Positions 20,110-30,128 of a stretch of DNA of 64,000 nt are shown here, one piece after another. Position 1 is the first letter of the stretch, and every line of letters starts with the position of its first letter. The position numbers and the translations under genes are program-made. The stretch is from NCBI GenBank assembly GCA_977006965.1, contig OZ345377.1:2232001-2296000 (forward strand), written 5' to 3'. The stretch comes from Phymatolithon calcareum. Lineage: Eukaryota > Rhodophyta > Florideophyceae > Hapalidiales. Below the pieces are notes generated by a model. The model was not told the origin of the DNA and searched no databases. It saw only the letters and a program-made list of their open reading frames with translations.

Positions 20110-20645
20110 AGGATGGTGGAACCAGGTAAACAGAGATAAGCGCGACTCGCCAGAAGAAGATCTGATGGTCGACTGGAGAACACTCGACAGCCTTGCGGGA
20201 ACTCCAGCGGTCGTGTAGGTCAGACACGAGCGCGAGCCTTTGCCATGGTGAGGATGGATATGTTCGGCGATAATATCGCCGACGTCGCAGTCATCTTGAT
20301 GCGGACGGACGGCGGCGTTGTCCTTGATAAGGCGACCTTGGCTGGGCCGCCGACCTTGGAACGGACGCACGAAAAGGGAAAAGGGAAACTTGCGCGCAGT
20401 TGTCTCCGTGCTGGCTTGCACCGCGAAGGTTGCGAACAGGAAGGGTGTGAAGAACTCCGACTCCGCGTGGTCGAAGGGAAGTGCAGGCGAGGTTGATCGT
20501 GCTACGATCCGATCATTCGAGCCGAAATCCAAAGAACTCCCCACCTTCCTTTACTCAGAGGAAGGAACTAACTACCTTATATACTACAACCTACGCAAAA
20601 GACAGCGATGCAGCGCATAGACTTACGAGAGACACGTGCCCGTAT
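20110..20645 (+). repeat. Repeat A, copy 2, uninterrupted
   Basis: The counterpart of 13501-15143 without the LINE-D and LTR insertions. It provides the empty sites that confirm both insertions. The minus frame 20544-20047 is open for 165 codons with a Ser-rich product and shares MGSSLDF and QGRRPSQG with copy 1. No known family. Confidence 0.6.
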
Positions 20646-21802
20646 GGCCCGTCAGATCATCTACTACGAGCAGCATGACTATCGCGATCCAAGTTGTGCG
20701 GCGTACAGTCGCGAGAGGAAAAAGCGACCGCCGGGGGACAGCGACATAACAGCAGCGCGACAGCAGTGAAGGCGCGGCGCACAAATATTCAACCAGTCGG
20801 CAACTTTGGGTGAAGTACAATGGACAGAAGTGTAGGACACTTGACGACATGATGCTCTATCTTCTGTAAAAACGGATAGATGATGAGCCTCTTGGCTATG
20901 TATAGCCGGACACAGAAGCTGATGAAAACTACATCCCTCGATTGTGCATATATGAAACTGTAAATGCATAATTTTGAAACCGGACTTCAGGGTTCATCTG
21001 AACGACATCTGATAATACTATACACTGCAAGTTCAGCTTCTATGAACCTCGTCTAAATGTCGCTGGGATTTTTGGACTGGGAGGCTCGTTACCAAAGAAT
21101 GGATCACGCATGGGCACCATAGATTTTGCGAGAACAAATACGGAGGAAAAGTCGATGGCAGAACAGTATCTGAACCTCGATGCTGCAAATGCAATTGATC
21201 TATTGTACACTAGAATCCTGACTGCGACAATTAATCAATCGCTTTCCATAGATTCGAGACGTCAGCAGCTCTTGCACTCCGGATCATTTGATTGGAGATC
21301 CTAAACCTTTGTTAGAAGGACAAAAAACTGTAGCGTGCAAAGGGGACGCCATCGGTTAAACCGGAGAAAAGTTTCTTCTAGGTACAGTAATGAAATCGAG
21401 AGTGAATGCAAGCCAATATAACCTGAAGCCGGTCCAGGTGAAGGAAACACAGGACGTCACACTGTACGTACAGTTGGCGATGTCTTCACTTAGCATCCGA
21501 CAACAATATGATATTAGCTGGCGCACAATACTGCAAGCGCAGAAACAGTTGGAACCGTAGTGAGGCACACTAAGCTCAAAGCTATCGGTTATCAAGATTG
21601 GCCCGAGCCCCTGTCCTTTCCCTGTCTTCGCCAAAACCCGCAGAACCAGCAGTCCGATGGTCACACCCCATTCGCAAAAATAGCACACCTCATACTTCCT
21701 TCCAGACCGGAGGAGCTGAAACGACAAAGACGCGACGAAGTCTCTCTTTCGGGGCACGATAAGGAACGCGAGTGACTGAGATCGAGAGCTCGCAAGTGGG
21801 GG
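20646..21802. other. Intergenic, no gene recognised
   Basis: The minus ORF 21356-21829 (157 codons) is Cys/Leu-rich without a recognisable domain. The rest shows no motif. Confidence 0.35.
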
Positions 21803-21921
21803 TTGTGCACCGGCTGCGAGGGATGACATTAGCCCGAGGGCATGGTATTCAACCGAGGCGCAGCCGAGGTCCGAATATCATGGCCTGAGGGCGATTGTCA
21901 TCCCGAGAGTACGGTGCACAA
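21803..21921. repeat. Foldback element 1
   Basis: TTGTGCACCG (21803-21812) and CGGTGCACAA (21912-21921) are exact inverted ends. Between them, 21820-21850 and 21873-21905 pair imperfectly (GGGATGACATT..GAGGGCATGGTATTC against GAATATCATGGCCTGAGGGC..TGTCATCCC) around a GA/GC-rich loop. It is 119 bp with no coding capacity and looks MITE- or foldback-like. Confidence 0.7.
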
Positions 21922-21925
21922 CACG

Positions 21926-22116
21926 CTTGTCAACCGGCTGAGGGGGCATAACTCCTCACATCCGCACAGAACTCATGAGTTTGTATGCCTACTCTTTTCG
22001 ACACGTGGATGTAGTGCGTAATGCCCAGTTTGGTCTCGAACACTTCTGAGGGGCCATAACTCTTCACATCAGTTGCAAGAGAAAGCAGATGTCTGTCCCC
22101 TCAGCCGGTTGACAAG
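21926..22116. repeat. Foldback element 2 with 20-bp perfect TIR
   Basis: CTTGTCAACCGGCTGAGGGG (21926-21945) is the exact reverse complement of 22097-22116. Internal direct repeats (GCATAACTCCTCACATC and GCCATAACTCTTCACATC) occur in the body. It is 191 bp, non-coding, and lies 4 bp from foldback element 1. No clear target duplication was found. Confidence 0.75.
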
Positions 22117-22472
22117 TGAGAGAGGGCGCTTTACATTCGTCCGCCAAGTGGCCGGAGCTCAGCCTACAGAAGCATCATTGCCAATCGCGGGCTGGCGTTC
22201 AGGTCAGACGACGTCACATGGATTCGGCTACACCAAGTATTGTATTCTGTTGTTCACGGCAATTTCCCGACGTTGATCACATCACGGTGCGAACTGCAAC
22301 AAACAATTGAGGCACAATGAATCCGCTGAAGACACCTGGCCATGTCCTGATGGCGTCTATGTTATGCATACGCGCAGATTCTGTACGTTGGAGGAGCCTT
22401 GACTTTCCTTTACTGGCCGACCGCAAAGGCACACTGATCCAATTGCAAGAGGTCGTGTTGACATTACATACA
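22117..22472. other. Intergenic, no gene recognised
   Basis: No coding motif between the foldback elements and the MITE. Confidence 0.4.
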
Positions 22473-22479
22473 GTACTGC

Positions 22480-22836
22480 CAGGGGAGTGTTATGGGGGGG
22501 AGTAACGCAAAGTTGTTATCATACCGCTTTTTTGGAGTTGTGTCTGAAGTGTATGTTTGATTCATCTTTGCAGGGTTGAAATTGTTTCATAAAAATTAGA
22601 ATGAAAGAGGAAAATCAGGCCCAAGTCGCCTGAACAGTGGCAGCTGCCAATGTAGCGGTCGCTCTCGTTGCAGTATTCTATTTTGTGGTTATAAACAATA
22701 AAAATAATCTGCAAAGAAGATTTGTTTTGATACTTACCGAACTCATAATTTAGCCGGCACATCGATGCTATAATTTTTTCGTACAATTTTTGAAACCTCA
22801 AAATGTTGCGTTACTCCCCCCCATAACACTCCCCTG
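22480..22836. mobile_element. 357-bp MITE with 31-bp perfect TIRs, hAT-like
   Basis: The TIRs at 22480-22510 and 22806-22836 are exact inverted copies that begin CAGGGGAGTG and contain a G7 run. GTACTGC occurs directly outside both ends (22473-22479 and 22837-22843). The CAGGG start recalls hAT elements, whose usual TSD is 8 bp; here 7 bp are shared. Counting the extra C inside the repeat would give TIR CCAGGGG with a 5-bp TACTG duplication. The AT-rich body encodes nothing recognisable. It lies about 260 bp upstream of the fusion gene's start. Confidence 0.85.
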
Positions 22837-23098
22837 GTACTGCTGTCCCAGGGGAAAGTAATAATACTGTACGTTTGCCGTGGTTATCATAAGCTCGATT
22901 TGGACCGGTGAGGGTGAAGGTCACGACATTCGAGACTGGCCCAAAAATAATCGATCTCTGAGAGGGGCGACGGGCCAAACCATGGGCATAGGTCCTGAGC
23001 CCGAGGATGCATTGATCAACACAATGGAAGTCGACTAAATTGGCTTCTGGCTCCTTCAAGCGATCGGCTTTATTTTCTGTGTTAACAGAATATTCGCA

Positions 23099-25441
23099 AT
23101 GTTGCCTGAGACCCCGAAACAGATATTTGAGCGCCGGCTTCTGGATCTTATTGACGCGAGCCCAAACCAGCACATTCTTCTCTCAGCCTTGCCAAAAGTG
23201 TATGAAAATCGGTTCGGCGCGAAGATCAACCACATAGCCCACGGACATGCCAAACTTAAGGGCCTCCTCGTTGCAACTCCTGCGGTCACTATGGAAGGAA
23301 CAGGTGGCTACACAACGGTCAAGCGGACAGGAAGCATGCCGAATGGTTCCTCCAGGCACTTGTCACTCGATTTGCCCAAATCACTGAAAACTACCAAACG
23401 CGAAGTTTTGGCGTTTGCAGATTCCGCTGCAACTATTCTTCCGGCCGCAGAGCTCAGAAAAATTTTGACCGCGCTCGAGAAGCATCCGGAAGGCATGACA
23501 ATTTCTCAGTTGTTGAGAGAATCGCCAGGACTACTTCGCTACTTGAAAAATCAATCTGCTAATTTTTCTCCGCTGCGTTTCGCCGCAAGTCTGCCAGGAT
23601 TGCGGGTTGGCACGGGTAACAAATCGAGTTTGATCTTCTTAGATCCAGAAACCAAAGCGCCAATGCTGATCGACACGGCGGAGCAGCTCGAACTCGTTAG
23701 GGGCATGTCTCTCTTCGCCAGAAATGAGCCTGACGACATTAATTTCGATCCCAACAAAGAGTCTATTGTGGCTGTCGACTGCGAGGGGGTTCCGGAAGCG
23801 CTACATCTCATCCAAATCGGGACCAGAACGACAACCTTCGTGTTTGACTGCATCAAGCTCGGTGTCGATGCCGTTTGCGAGGCCCTTCGAGAGCTTCTCA
23901 CAGATCCCAAACTTACGAAGCTCTTCCACGACCTCCACAAAGATGCGGCTGCGCTTGCTGAGATAGGGGGTGTTGCCCCTCTGCGCGGTACGTTGGATAC
24001 TCAGTTGGCCATGGAAGCGCTCACTGGAGAACTGCACATCGGGTTCAACCAGATGCTGAAGCATTTTGACATATCGACCCACTCCTCGAAAGACCGCATG
24101 CATCACCGAATGCAATCCTGGTGGGAGAAAAATGGCACCTGCATTTTCTCACAGCGCCCCCTGCCGCCTGATCTTCTGCAGTACGCCGCCGACGACGTTT
24201 CTTTGTTGGTCCGTTCTCAGGACGAGCTTTTGGATAAGCTCGGCAAATTGCGGCCGATGGTGCAACGTGCTTCAGATGCCAGGGCGCTCAAAGCGCCGGA
24301 GACGCAGGGTGCCCGGCAGATTTGCTTTGACGTGGGGAACGACTATGCCATTGTATCGCTAGAGCTGCTCCAAGAGCAACGACCTGATGACATGATCGCG
24401 CCGACTCCCCTCAAAGTCTCAGAAGAATCAGACGTCCTATTAGATATGCTGCCGCTGGACCTTGTAGCCGACCTGGTTGGACGGACTTCTAAGCTGTCTG
24501 ACATCGTCATTGACAAAGGGCGTGCTCCTCAGGCCTGGATCGACGGAAAACGCGTGATTCTCGGAGGCGAAGAACGCATGGTACAGCAGAGTGACATAGA
24601 CAAAATTATTGGCAAGTCAGGTAAATTTGGCGCGGACAACCGAGCAGGGCTCGAAAGACAGCTCCATCGCATATCTGCTATGCGGAACCGCAACCATGAT
24701 ATCATTGGGCTCACAATGCGCGTCGGACGGCACGTGCGTGGAAATGCAACTATAATATCAGACCTTCTTTTTGCTCAATCCGAAGAACCGCCCTCGATCC
24801 TCTTCCTAGGTGAGCCAGGCAGCGGCAAGACCACCATCGTCAGAGAGGCCACGCGGTTGCTGGCAGAACGAGGCAACGTCTGTATCGTTGACACTTCTAA
24901 CGAGATTGCAGGTGACGGCGACGTGCCGCATCCGTGCGTCGGATTTGCCCGGCGCATGATGGTGGAGACTATTGATAAGCAAGCCGGCGTGATGATCGAG
25001 TGTGTGCAAAACCACACGCCTACGGTCATGGTGATCGACGAAATTGGTCGGCCGAAGGAGGTGGAGGCTGCTCGAACATGCAAGCAACGCGGGGTGCGGC
25101 TGATCGCATCCGCGCACGGCGACCTACGCAAGCTCATCAAGAATACTAAGCTGCGTGGTCTCATCGGCGGTGTGGAGACCGTCACACTAGGGGACGATAT
25201 GGCGAAGCAAGAATCAAAAAAGAAAGGTGGTGGCGTTCGGAAGCTAAAAGCTCAACGCTCTGGCCCTCCGACGTTCGACCGCATCGTCGAGCTCCGGCGT
25301 GGTGCGCTGGACGAGTGGAAGATTGTGCTTGACGTCGCAGACGCTGTGGATCGCGTGCTCGAAGGAAAATTGTACAGGGCGCAGCGCCGAACGCGCAACC
25401 CGGGCACAGGCGCGATGCAAATGGAACTGGATTACTCCTGA
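23099..25441 (+). CDS. LOTUS-like / DEDDy exonuclease / Ycf45-type ATPase fusion protein
   Basis: A 780-residue intact ORF. Residues about 8-75 (RRLLDLIDASP..ILLSALPKVYENRFG..LKGLL) resemble an OST-HTH/LOTUS winged helix. About 115-185 may be a second, weaker helical unit. About 220-385 is a DnaQ-like 3'-5' exonuclease of the DEDDy type: D227 and E229 in VDCEG, HDLHKDAAAL near 280, and Y362-x3-D366 in YAADD. About 440-780 is a P-loop ATPase like Ycf45 and bacterial SpoIIIAA, with Walker A GEPGSGKT at 571-578, VIDEIGRPKEVEA with D647-E648, and SAHGDLRKLIKN. The end (FDRIVELRRGALDEWKIVLDVADAVD) also fits Ycf45. Nuclear Ycf45-like proteins are often plastid-linked, but I see no clear transit peptide. 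The combination suggests ATP-driven RNA or DNA handling with 3' trimming; the substrate is unknown. ATG 23099 is the first in frame. TGA ends it. Confidence 0.8.
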   Translation: MLPETPKQIFERRLLDLIDASPNQHILLSALPKVYENRFGAKINHIAHGHAKLKGLLVATPAVTMEGTGGYTTVKRTGSMPNGSSRHLSLDLPKSLKTTKREVLAFADSAATILPAAELRKILTALEKHPEGMTISQLLRESPGLLRYLKNQSANFSPLRFAASLPGLRVGTGNKSSLIFLDPETKAPMLIDTAEQLELVRGMSLFARNEPDDINFDPNKESIVAVDCEGVPEALHLIQIGTRTTTFVFDCIKLGVDAVCEALRELLTDPKLTKLFHDLHKDAAALAEIGGVAPLRGTLDTQLAMEALTGELHIGFNQMLKHFDISTHSSKDRMHHRMQSWWEKNGTCIFSQRPLPPDLLQYAADDVSLLVRSQDELLDKLGKLRPMVQRASDARALKAPETQGARQICFDVGNDYAIVSLELLQEQRPDDMIAPTPLKVSEESDVLLDMLPLDLVADLVGRTSKLSDIVIDKGRAPQAWIDGKRVILGGEERMVQQSDIDKIIGKSGKFGADNRAGLERQLHRISAMRNRNHDIIGLTMRVGRHVRGNATIISDLLFAQSEEPPSILFLGEPGSGKTTIVREATRLLAERGNVCIVDTSNEIAGDGDVPHPCVGFARRMMVETIDKQAGVMIECVQNHTPTVMVIDEIGRPKEVEAARTCKQRGVRLIASAHGDLRKLIKNTKLRGLIGGVETVTLGDDMAKQESKKKGGGVRKLKAQRSGPPTFDRIVELRRGALDEWKIVLDVADAVDRVLEGKLYRAQRRTRNPGTGAMQMELDYS

Positions 25442-25791
25442 CCGCCAAGGAGCGTCACCGTACATCGAAAGGCATGGAAGTTGCATGTTCTAACGTACGT
25501 TGTATCAGGGGATAGAAAAATCTTAATTTTACTGCATCGTTTTACTGGCTGTTAATTTCAATAGTGATATTGTACCAAAACGACTAAAATTGAGGTCATA
25601 GGATTAGTGATGAAAACGAGACCCTGGCTCGCTTACTTCGGGGATCAGATCGGATTTTTAAAAAATGGACCCTGGATTCGATGAGACATCCATATCGGAA
25701 GAGTGTTCCAATAACTTCATCTCCGCTGATTTTCCGTCACAGTGAAAGTTCATCCGTTTGTTTGTGACGAATTCTGGAAAACGTCCCACTC
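25442..25791. other. Intergenic, no gene recognised
   Basis: AT-rich 3' flank of the fusion gene running up to the LINE-C target site. Confidence 0.4.
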
Positions 25792-25805
25792 CGTATAACC
25801 CTATC

Positions 25806-28554
25806 GTAATTAAGTGGATTTATTAATAAGGTACCATGTGTCCCAACTGGAGGAAAGTCGGCACCTTTCTTAGCATCCTACTACACTTGAAATTTCGGTT
25901 CCTTAATCAGAATTACTTAGTATCGCGTCGATGGCTCGGGCCACCTTGGTCTCCTCTGTGGGGGTCCATGTTGGCTTCCTCAGGATGCTCTTCAGTATTC
26001 TAACTGCCCATGCTCCTTGAGTGCCCATTTCTTCTATTAACTTCGGAGGATTTCTTGGAAACTGACCTACAAACCATCTTGCACATTTCTTTCTTTCTTT
26101 CTTTACTGCGGGATTTCTCGAAGCTGGTGGAACAACTCCGCATCCTTACGGCTCTAGTAGACCTTAACAGATACGAGTGGTACTTGATGTCACAACAGCT
26201 GTCCAAGCTGCACAAGGTGCAGACCATGGTCCAGCTTAACATCCATATCGCTACGCAGCTAATCTTCATTCGCCGTCCTTCAAAGGGATGCCCGGGTTGG
26301 AAACCATTTAGGACGTTCACGGTAGCTAATCATCTCTCTGCCTTCTTTCATTTCCTTCTGTCTTCTCTCCCAGCTTCCTTGAGCGTTGCGGCACACCACA
26401 CAGGGCGGAATCCATGTACTACCATACTCTTGCACATTTCATCCTCACTGCTTGGTGCGGTAGACCATTCTCGGCAAATGTATTTTTTTCCTAGCGCGAC
26501 GTTCTTCTTGTTGTTCCCAGGCTAGTCGGAGGACACTCCTGTCTTGGATATCGGTTGGTGTGCTCGATTTTCGCATGCGGTCCAGCGTGTCGAGTTCCAG
26601 ATCTGTCCCCGCGAGCGTGACTCCTCCACAACCTTCTTAAGTCTTTGCGTTAACTTCGAGAGCAGGTGCTGTCGGCGGAACTCCCAGGGTTCTATTTGGC
26701 ACAGCTTCATTAGTCTGCTTCAGTGCCGCCCTGCCCACTTTCCAAACAATATCGTTACGATGTCCTTTTGGACTTGCACTGCTGCTCTCGATACTCGGAT
26801 TGTGTCAGGAGTTATATGCGTGGCGTACTCATATACTGGCCTGATGAATGCTTTGAAAAGCTCGATGCATTTTTCTGTGTTGTATCCTTTCCTTGTCATG
26901 CCCAGAGTGCTCGTGAGCCGGGCTTTTGCGCCAGCGCTTTTGAATCGCTCCAGAAGTCGGTCGTCACGGATTACGTTCTCGTTGATTGTCGTACCGAGAT
27001 ATTCTGCCGTGCGTCTTATTTGAACTTCCTCGTTCGCCAGAAGAAACGGTTGTCTGATCTTTCGACCTGGCAGTATGACGGAGCACTTTCCGGTTGACCA
27101 AGTCATTCGATAGACCTGCGCCCATTCGGAGCATTCGTTGAGCATTTCCCAGAGCACTTCTTCATTCCTCGCTATTAGTATGACGCCGTCCGCAAACATA
27201 TTCAAGCGAACACTCGCATTAAAATCGTTGAAGTTCAGGGCCGTTATCCTTTCTGCCAAGGTGCCCATCACAATATTGAACAGTGTGGAGCTAATGGGGG
27301 ATCCCTGGGGGACTCCACGCTCGCTTATACCTCGTGTTTTCCTGCGTCATTCATAACCATGAAGAGGTTCTTCTGTAGCGAGAGCGAAGCCAACGATGCC
27401 ACGTTTGTGGATAATCTGAGTTCAATTTCTTGCGTTAACTCCTCTCGTGGTACCCGATCGTACGCTGACTTCAAGTCAAGTATGATTTTCGTCTTTCTTC
27501 CTCGTTTTACGGCTGCTGTATAACGGAGGAGGGCTCTTTCTGTGCCTTTTCTAGGCTGCAATCCCATTTGTGATCTGTTGAAGAAATACTCCTTCCGGAT
27601 CAGTTTATCCATCGCTGATTCGAATATTTAGCGAGCTTGCGACAACGGAGAAATAGGTCTGTAGCTTTTCGGGGAGCTTGGGTCCCCTTTCTTGAATATT
27701 GGGACCACCAGAGCGTGATTCCAGTCCTCAGGCCAGTTGTCCGGCTTTCGTGATAGTTGCCAGTAGGAAACAGTAGCTTTGCTCTGGGGTTAGTAGCAGT
27801 GCTTCACTCTTTAGTTCTCGTTTTAGTGCACATGTGACTTGAAATTTCCTTGGCTGTATGGCTCCGCCTTGGGGGTCTTTGAGCTCCTCCGTCACGTGAG
27901 CTGCCATTTCAGCCGGATCCAGCGGCCTCCCTTCGCAGCAATTCCTCTAGGATCTCCTCTTCTTCATTCGAATTAGATTTTTCATCCTCTTCGCAAAATC
28001 TGTTGGTGTTGACGCAGATAACACTTCTGTGATTTTCTTAAAGCTTCCTCGTCTGTTTGCCCTGGTCATCTTCTTCACCTTTCTATCGAGATCTCTATGT
28101 GTTTGCCAGTGGACGACCGAGTCCGTTCCCCGTGCCCTCCTGTAGGCTTTCGTTCGCACCTTGGAAAGTTTGTCAAGCTCTTTGGTCCAGAATTCTTTAA
28201 ATCTTCTTGGTTTTCTTGATCTTCCGTGTATCCATGGTTGGTTGATGATATCACGGGCTCTCTTGTATGCATTCTGGTACACTTCTGTTGTATCCGCTTC
28301 ATGTATGTCTTCAACAGCTTACGGTAATCTTGACTTCTACTCGGAAATTGCTTTTTCTTGGAGCTTGTTGTTTTTCCGTGCGCTCAATGGTGGTCTATAC
28401 TCCTCAGCGTTCTGGGAATATTTTTCTGAAACTCTACCGATTACCGGTATGTGATCGATCGCGCCAATCCATTCACCCTGCGCCAAGTATACTGACTGTG
28501 CGGTTGTTCCCTTACATATGATGAGATCGATCACGCTTGAGCCGACTTGGCTGT
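25806..28554 (-). mobile_element. 5'-truncated LINE (LINE-C) with 14-bp TSD
   Basis: It is bounded by identical CGTATAACCCTATC at 25792-25805 and 28555-28568. Minus-strand pieces, in order, are the endonuclease end (VIDLIICKG, GAIDHIPVIGRV; 28554-28337), a linker (28282-27947), RT (GLQPRKGTERALL and ILDLKSAYDRV at 27612-27325; MFADGVILIA and KAFIRPVYEYATH at 27271-26720) and a C-terminus (26710 to about 26000, ending KVARAIDAILSN). The catalytic YxDD is FADG, and stops and frameshifts separate the pieces, so it is inactive. Truncation falls inside the endonuclease. A 338-bp retroposon (26090-26427) later inserted into it. The 3' end lacks a long A-tail and ends CCACTTAATTA on the minus strand. 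Confidence 0.9.
26090..26427 (-). mobile_element. Non-coding retroposon, 5'-truncated copy
   Basis: It is flanked by identical 13-bp TCTTGCACATTTC at 26077-26089 and 26428-26440. The minus strand runs from TGGTAGTACATGGATTCCGCCC to an AAAG-repeat tail. It matches the 3' part of the 784-bp element at 35599-36382 (CGTAAGGATG, CCTTTGAAGGACGGCG). The host LINE-C frame is disrupted by it. No protein frame is shared between the copies. Confidence 0.85.
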
Positions 28555-28568
28555 CGTATAACCCTATC

Positions 28569-29939
28569 TGCACTTCCAAGTTGAGAAATTCTTCGCTAGA
28601 GGAGTCTCACCTGCAAAAGTCTTCCCATGAATATACCCCAGCAGTTTATCACCCGCTGCCATTACAGAGTCAACTACAGTACACCTGACGACGTTTTGTC
28701 ACGTCATCAAGATAGCGCTCACTGTCCCTCTGGTCCACTCGACTGGACTTATAAAAGTGTATTGATGCATACCTGAGGGTTTAATTGCACCTTGATTCCG
28801 ACTCTTTTTCCTCCACTCGAACATCAAAAATTAGCAGGCACTGTTCCTCCATATTCCCTCATCATCCCACCCTATACAAGTCCCTCCACCATTGTGTAAA
28901 TCGGCTGTGGACTTATAGGACAAGCTTTTGTGCCGGCATTCTCCAGCGCCGGCCATCGCGTGATCGGTATCCGAGCGAGCTAGTACCGCATACAGCAAAT
29001 ATCTCATTGCTAAGTCGTGCACCACGTGCCTGCCGATTTGTTTCTTCTCCACGGCGCGCATTTCAACATAAATAACCCGCTCGGCCCGCGCACCGGCGCT
29101 GTCAGCGTGTCCTACAACTGGAGCTTGCGTTCTAATGTTTCCGCTATCATTCGATTCAATTCCTAAAGCATTCAACTTCGTCCTATCTACCGTCGTCTTC
29201 GGCTTACGCTCAACCAACAACGGGCCTGTGGAGAGGGAGGTCAGGCGCTCGCTGCGTCCGTATTCTCAGATGGACTTGCTTCTCGCTTGAACTGCTGTGG
29301 AAGATGAAATACAGCCGCGTGTTCACATTTGCTGACCTTTGTCGAGTTCGCGGTCAAAACAAGAAGGGGTTGTTTATTCTACCGCTCTGAATCGAGAAAA
29401 GGTTCATATAGTCTCCTGTCTCAGGACCAGGGAACTGGATCTCATGAAACGAGGGCTGGAGAACCAGACTTCTTGTCCAATTGAAAATTTTAGAGCATTG
29501 AATTCAACGCTCCAAAATTGATTCTCAAGTCCTTCTCCAAAATAGCACTAAAACTAGTGGTATTGATTTCATTGATTTTGGTACATATGGGAGGAAGCAG
29601 AGTCTTAAACAGGAATCGCAGGATCCAATACAGCGGCAGCACTCCGCTAAACATCTGTTGGGAATTGGGACAAATGATTCGTCCCCAGACATACCGCATG
29701 AGGTCAGCATCGGCTACTTGCTAGAAAAAGAACACTTTTCTCGTCGTTGCGCAGAAAGCAAAAATGCTTAGTTATTGCTGTGTAAGGCAGGATTAGAGTA
29801 CTGCAAAACGAATAAGAGCAATGTTCAAACGGCTTTAAGGGAGTGAAAAAATGTTTGCAAGCGCTACGTCAGAAGTCGAACAAGGAGAGACGAGAAGCAA
29901 CATTTCTGTTTTCAGTATCCGGAAGCATACATCGTAGGC
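28569..29939. other. Intergenic; an unrecognised ORF and an imperfect palindrome
   Basis: The minus ORF 28831-29220 (129 codons) has no recognisable family. A TTATAAAAG word lies near 28750. An imperfect palindrome centred on GAATTC at 29499-29504 pairs ATTTTAGAGC with GCTCCAAAAT. Nothing else was identified. Confidence 0.35.
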
Positions 29940-30128
29940 CATAGAAGTTTTTTTATTGCAATTTTTTTAAAGCCCCGCAGTCATACGAATATACGGGCAG
30001 GGCTTCCTCAGGTGCTGCCCTCGCTAGGGCGGCTCTACTCTTATGTTTGGCATTCTATCTGGGACCCTAGCATGTTTTCGGTTGTTTTGATTGCTCTTCG
30101 TAACAGTTTCGAGGCGTCGCTTCTTCTT

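Noticed and set aside
20047-20544. 165-codon minus ORF as a host gene
   Set aside because: It lies within repeat A, and the matching copy at 13.4-15.1 kb is interrupted and frameshifted. Kept only as a property of the repeat.
26010-26525. 171-codon plus ORF
   Set aside because: It spans the minus-oriented retroposon and flanking LINE-C sequence on the opposite strand and is not conserved as a frame in the other retroposon copy.
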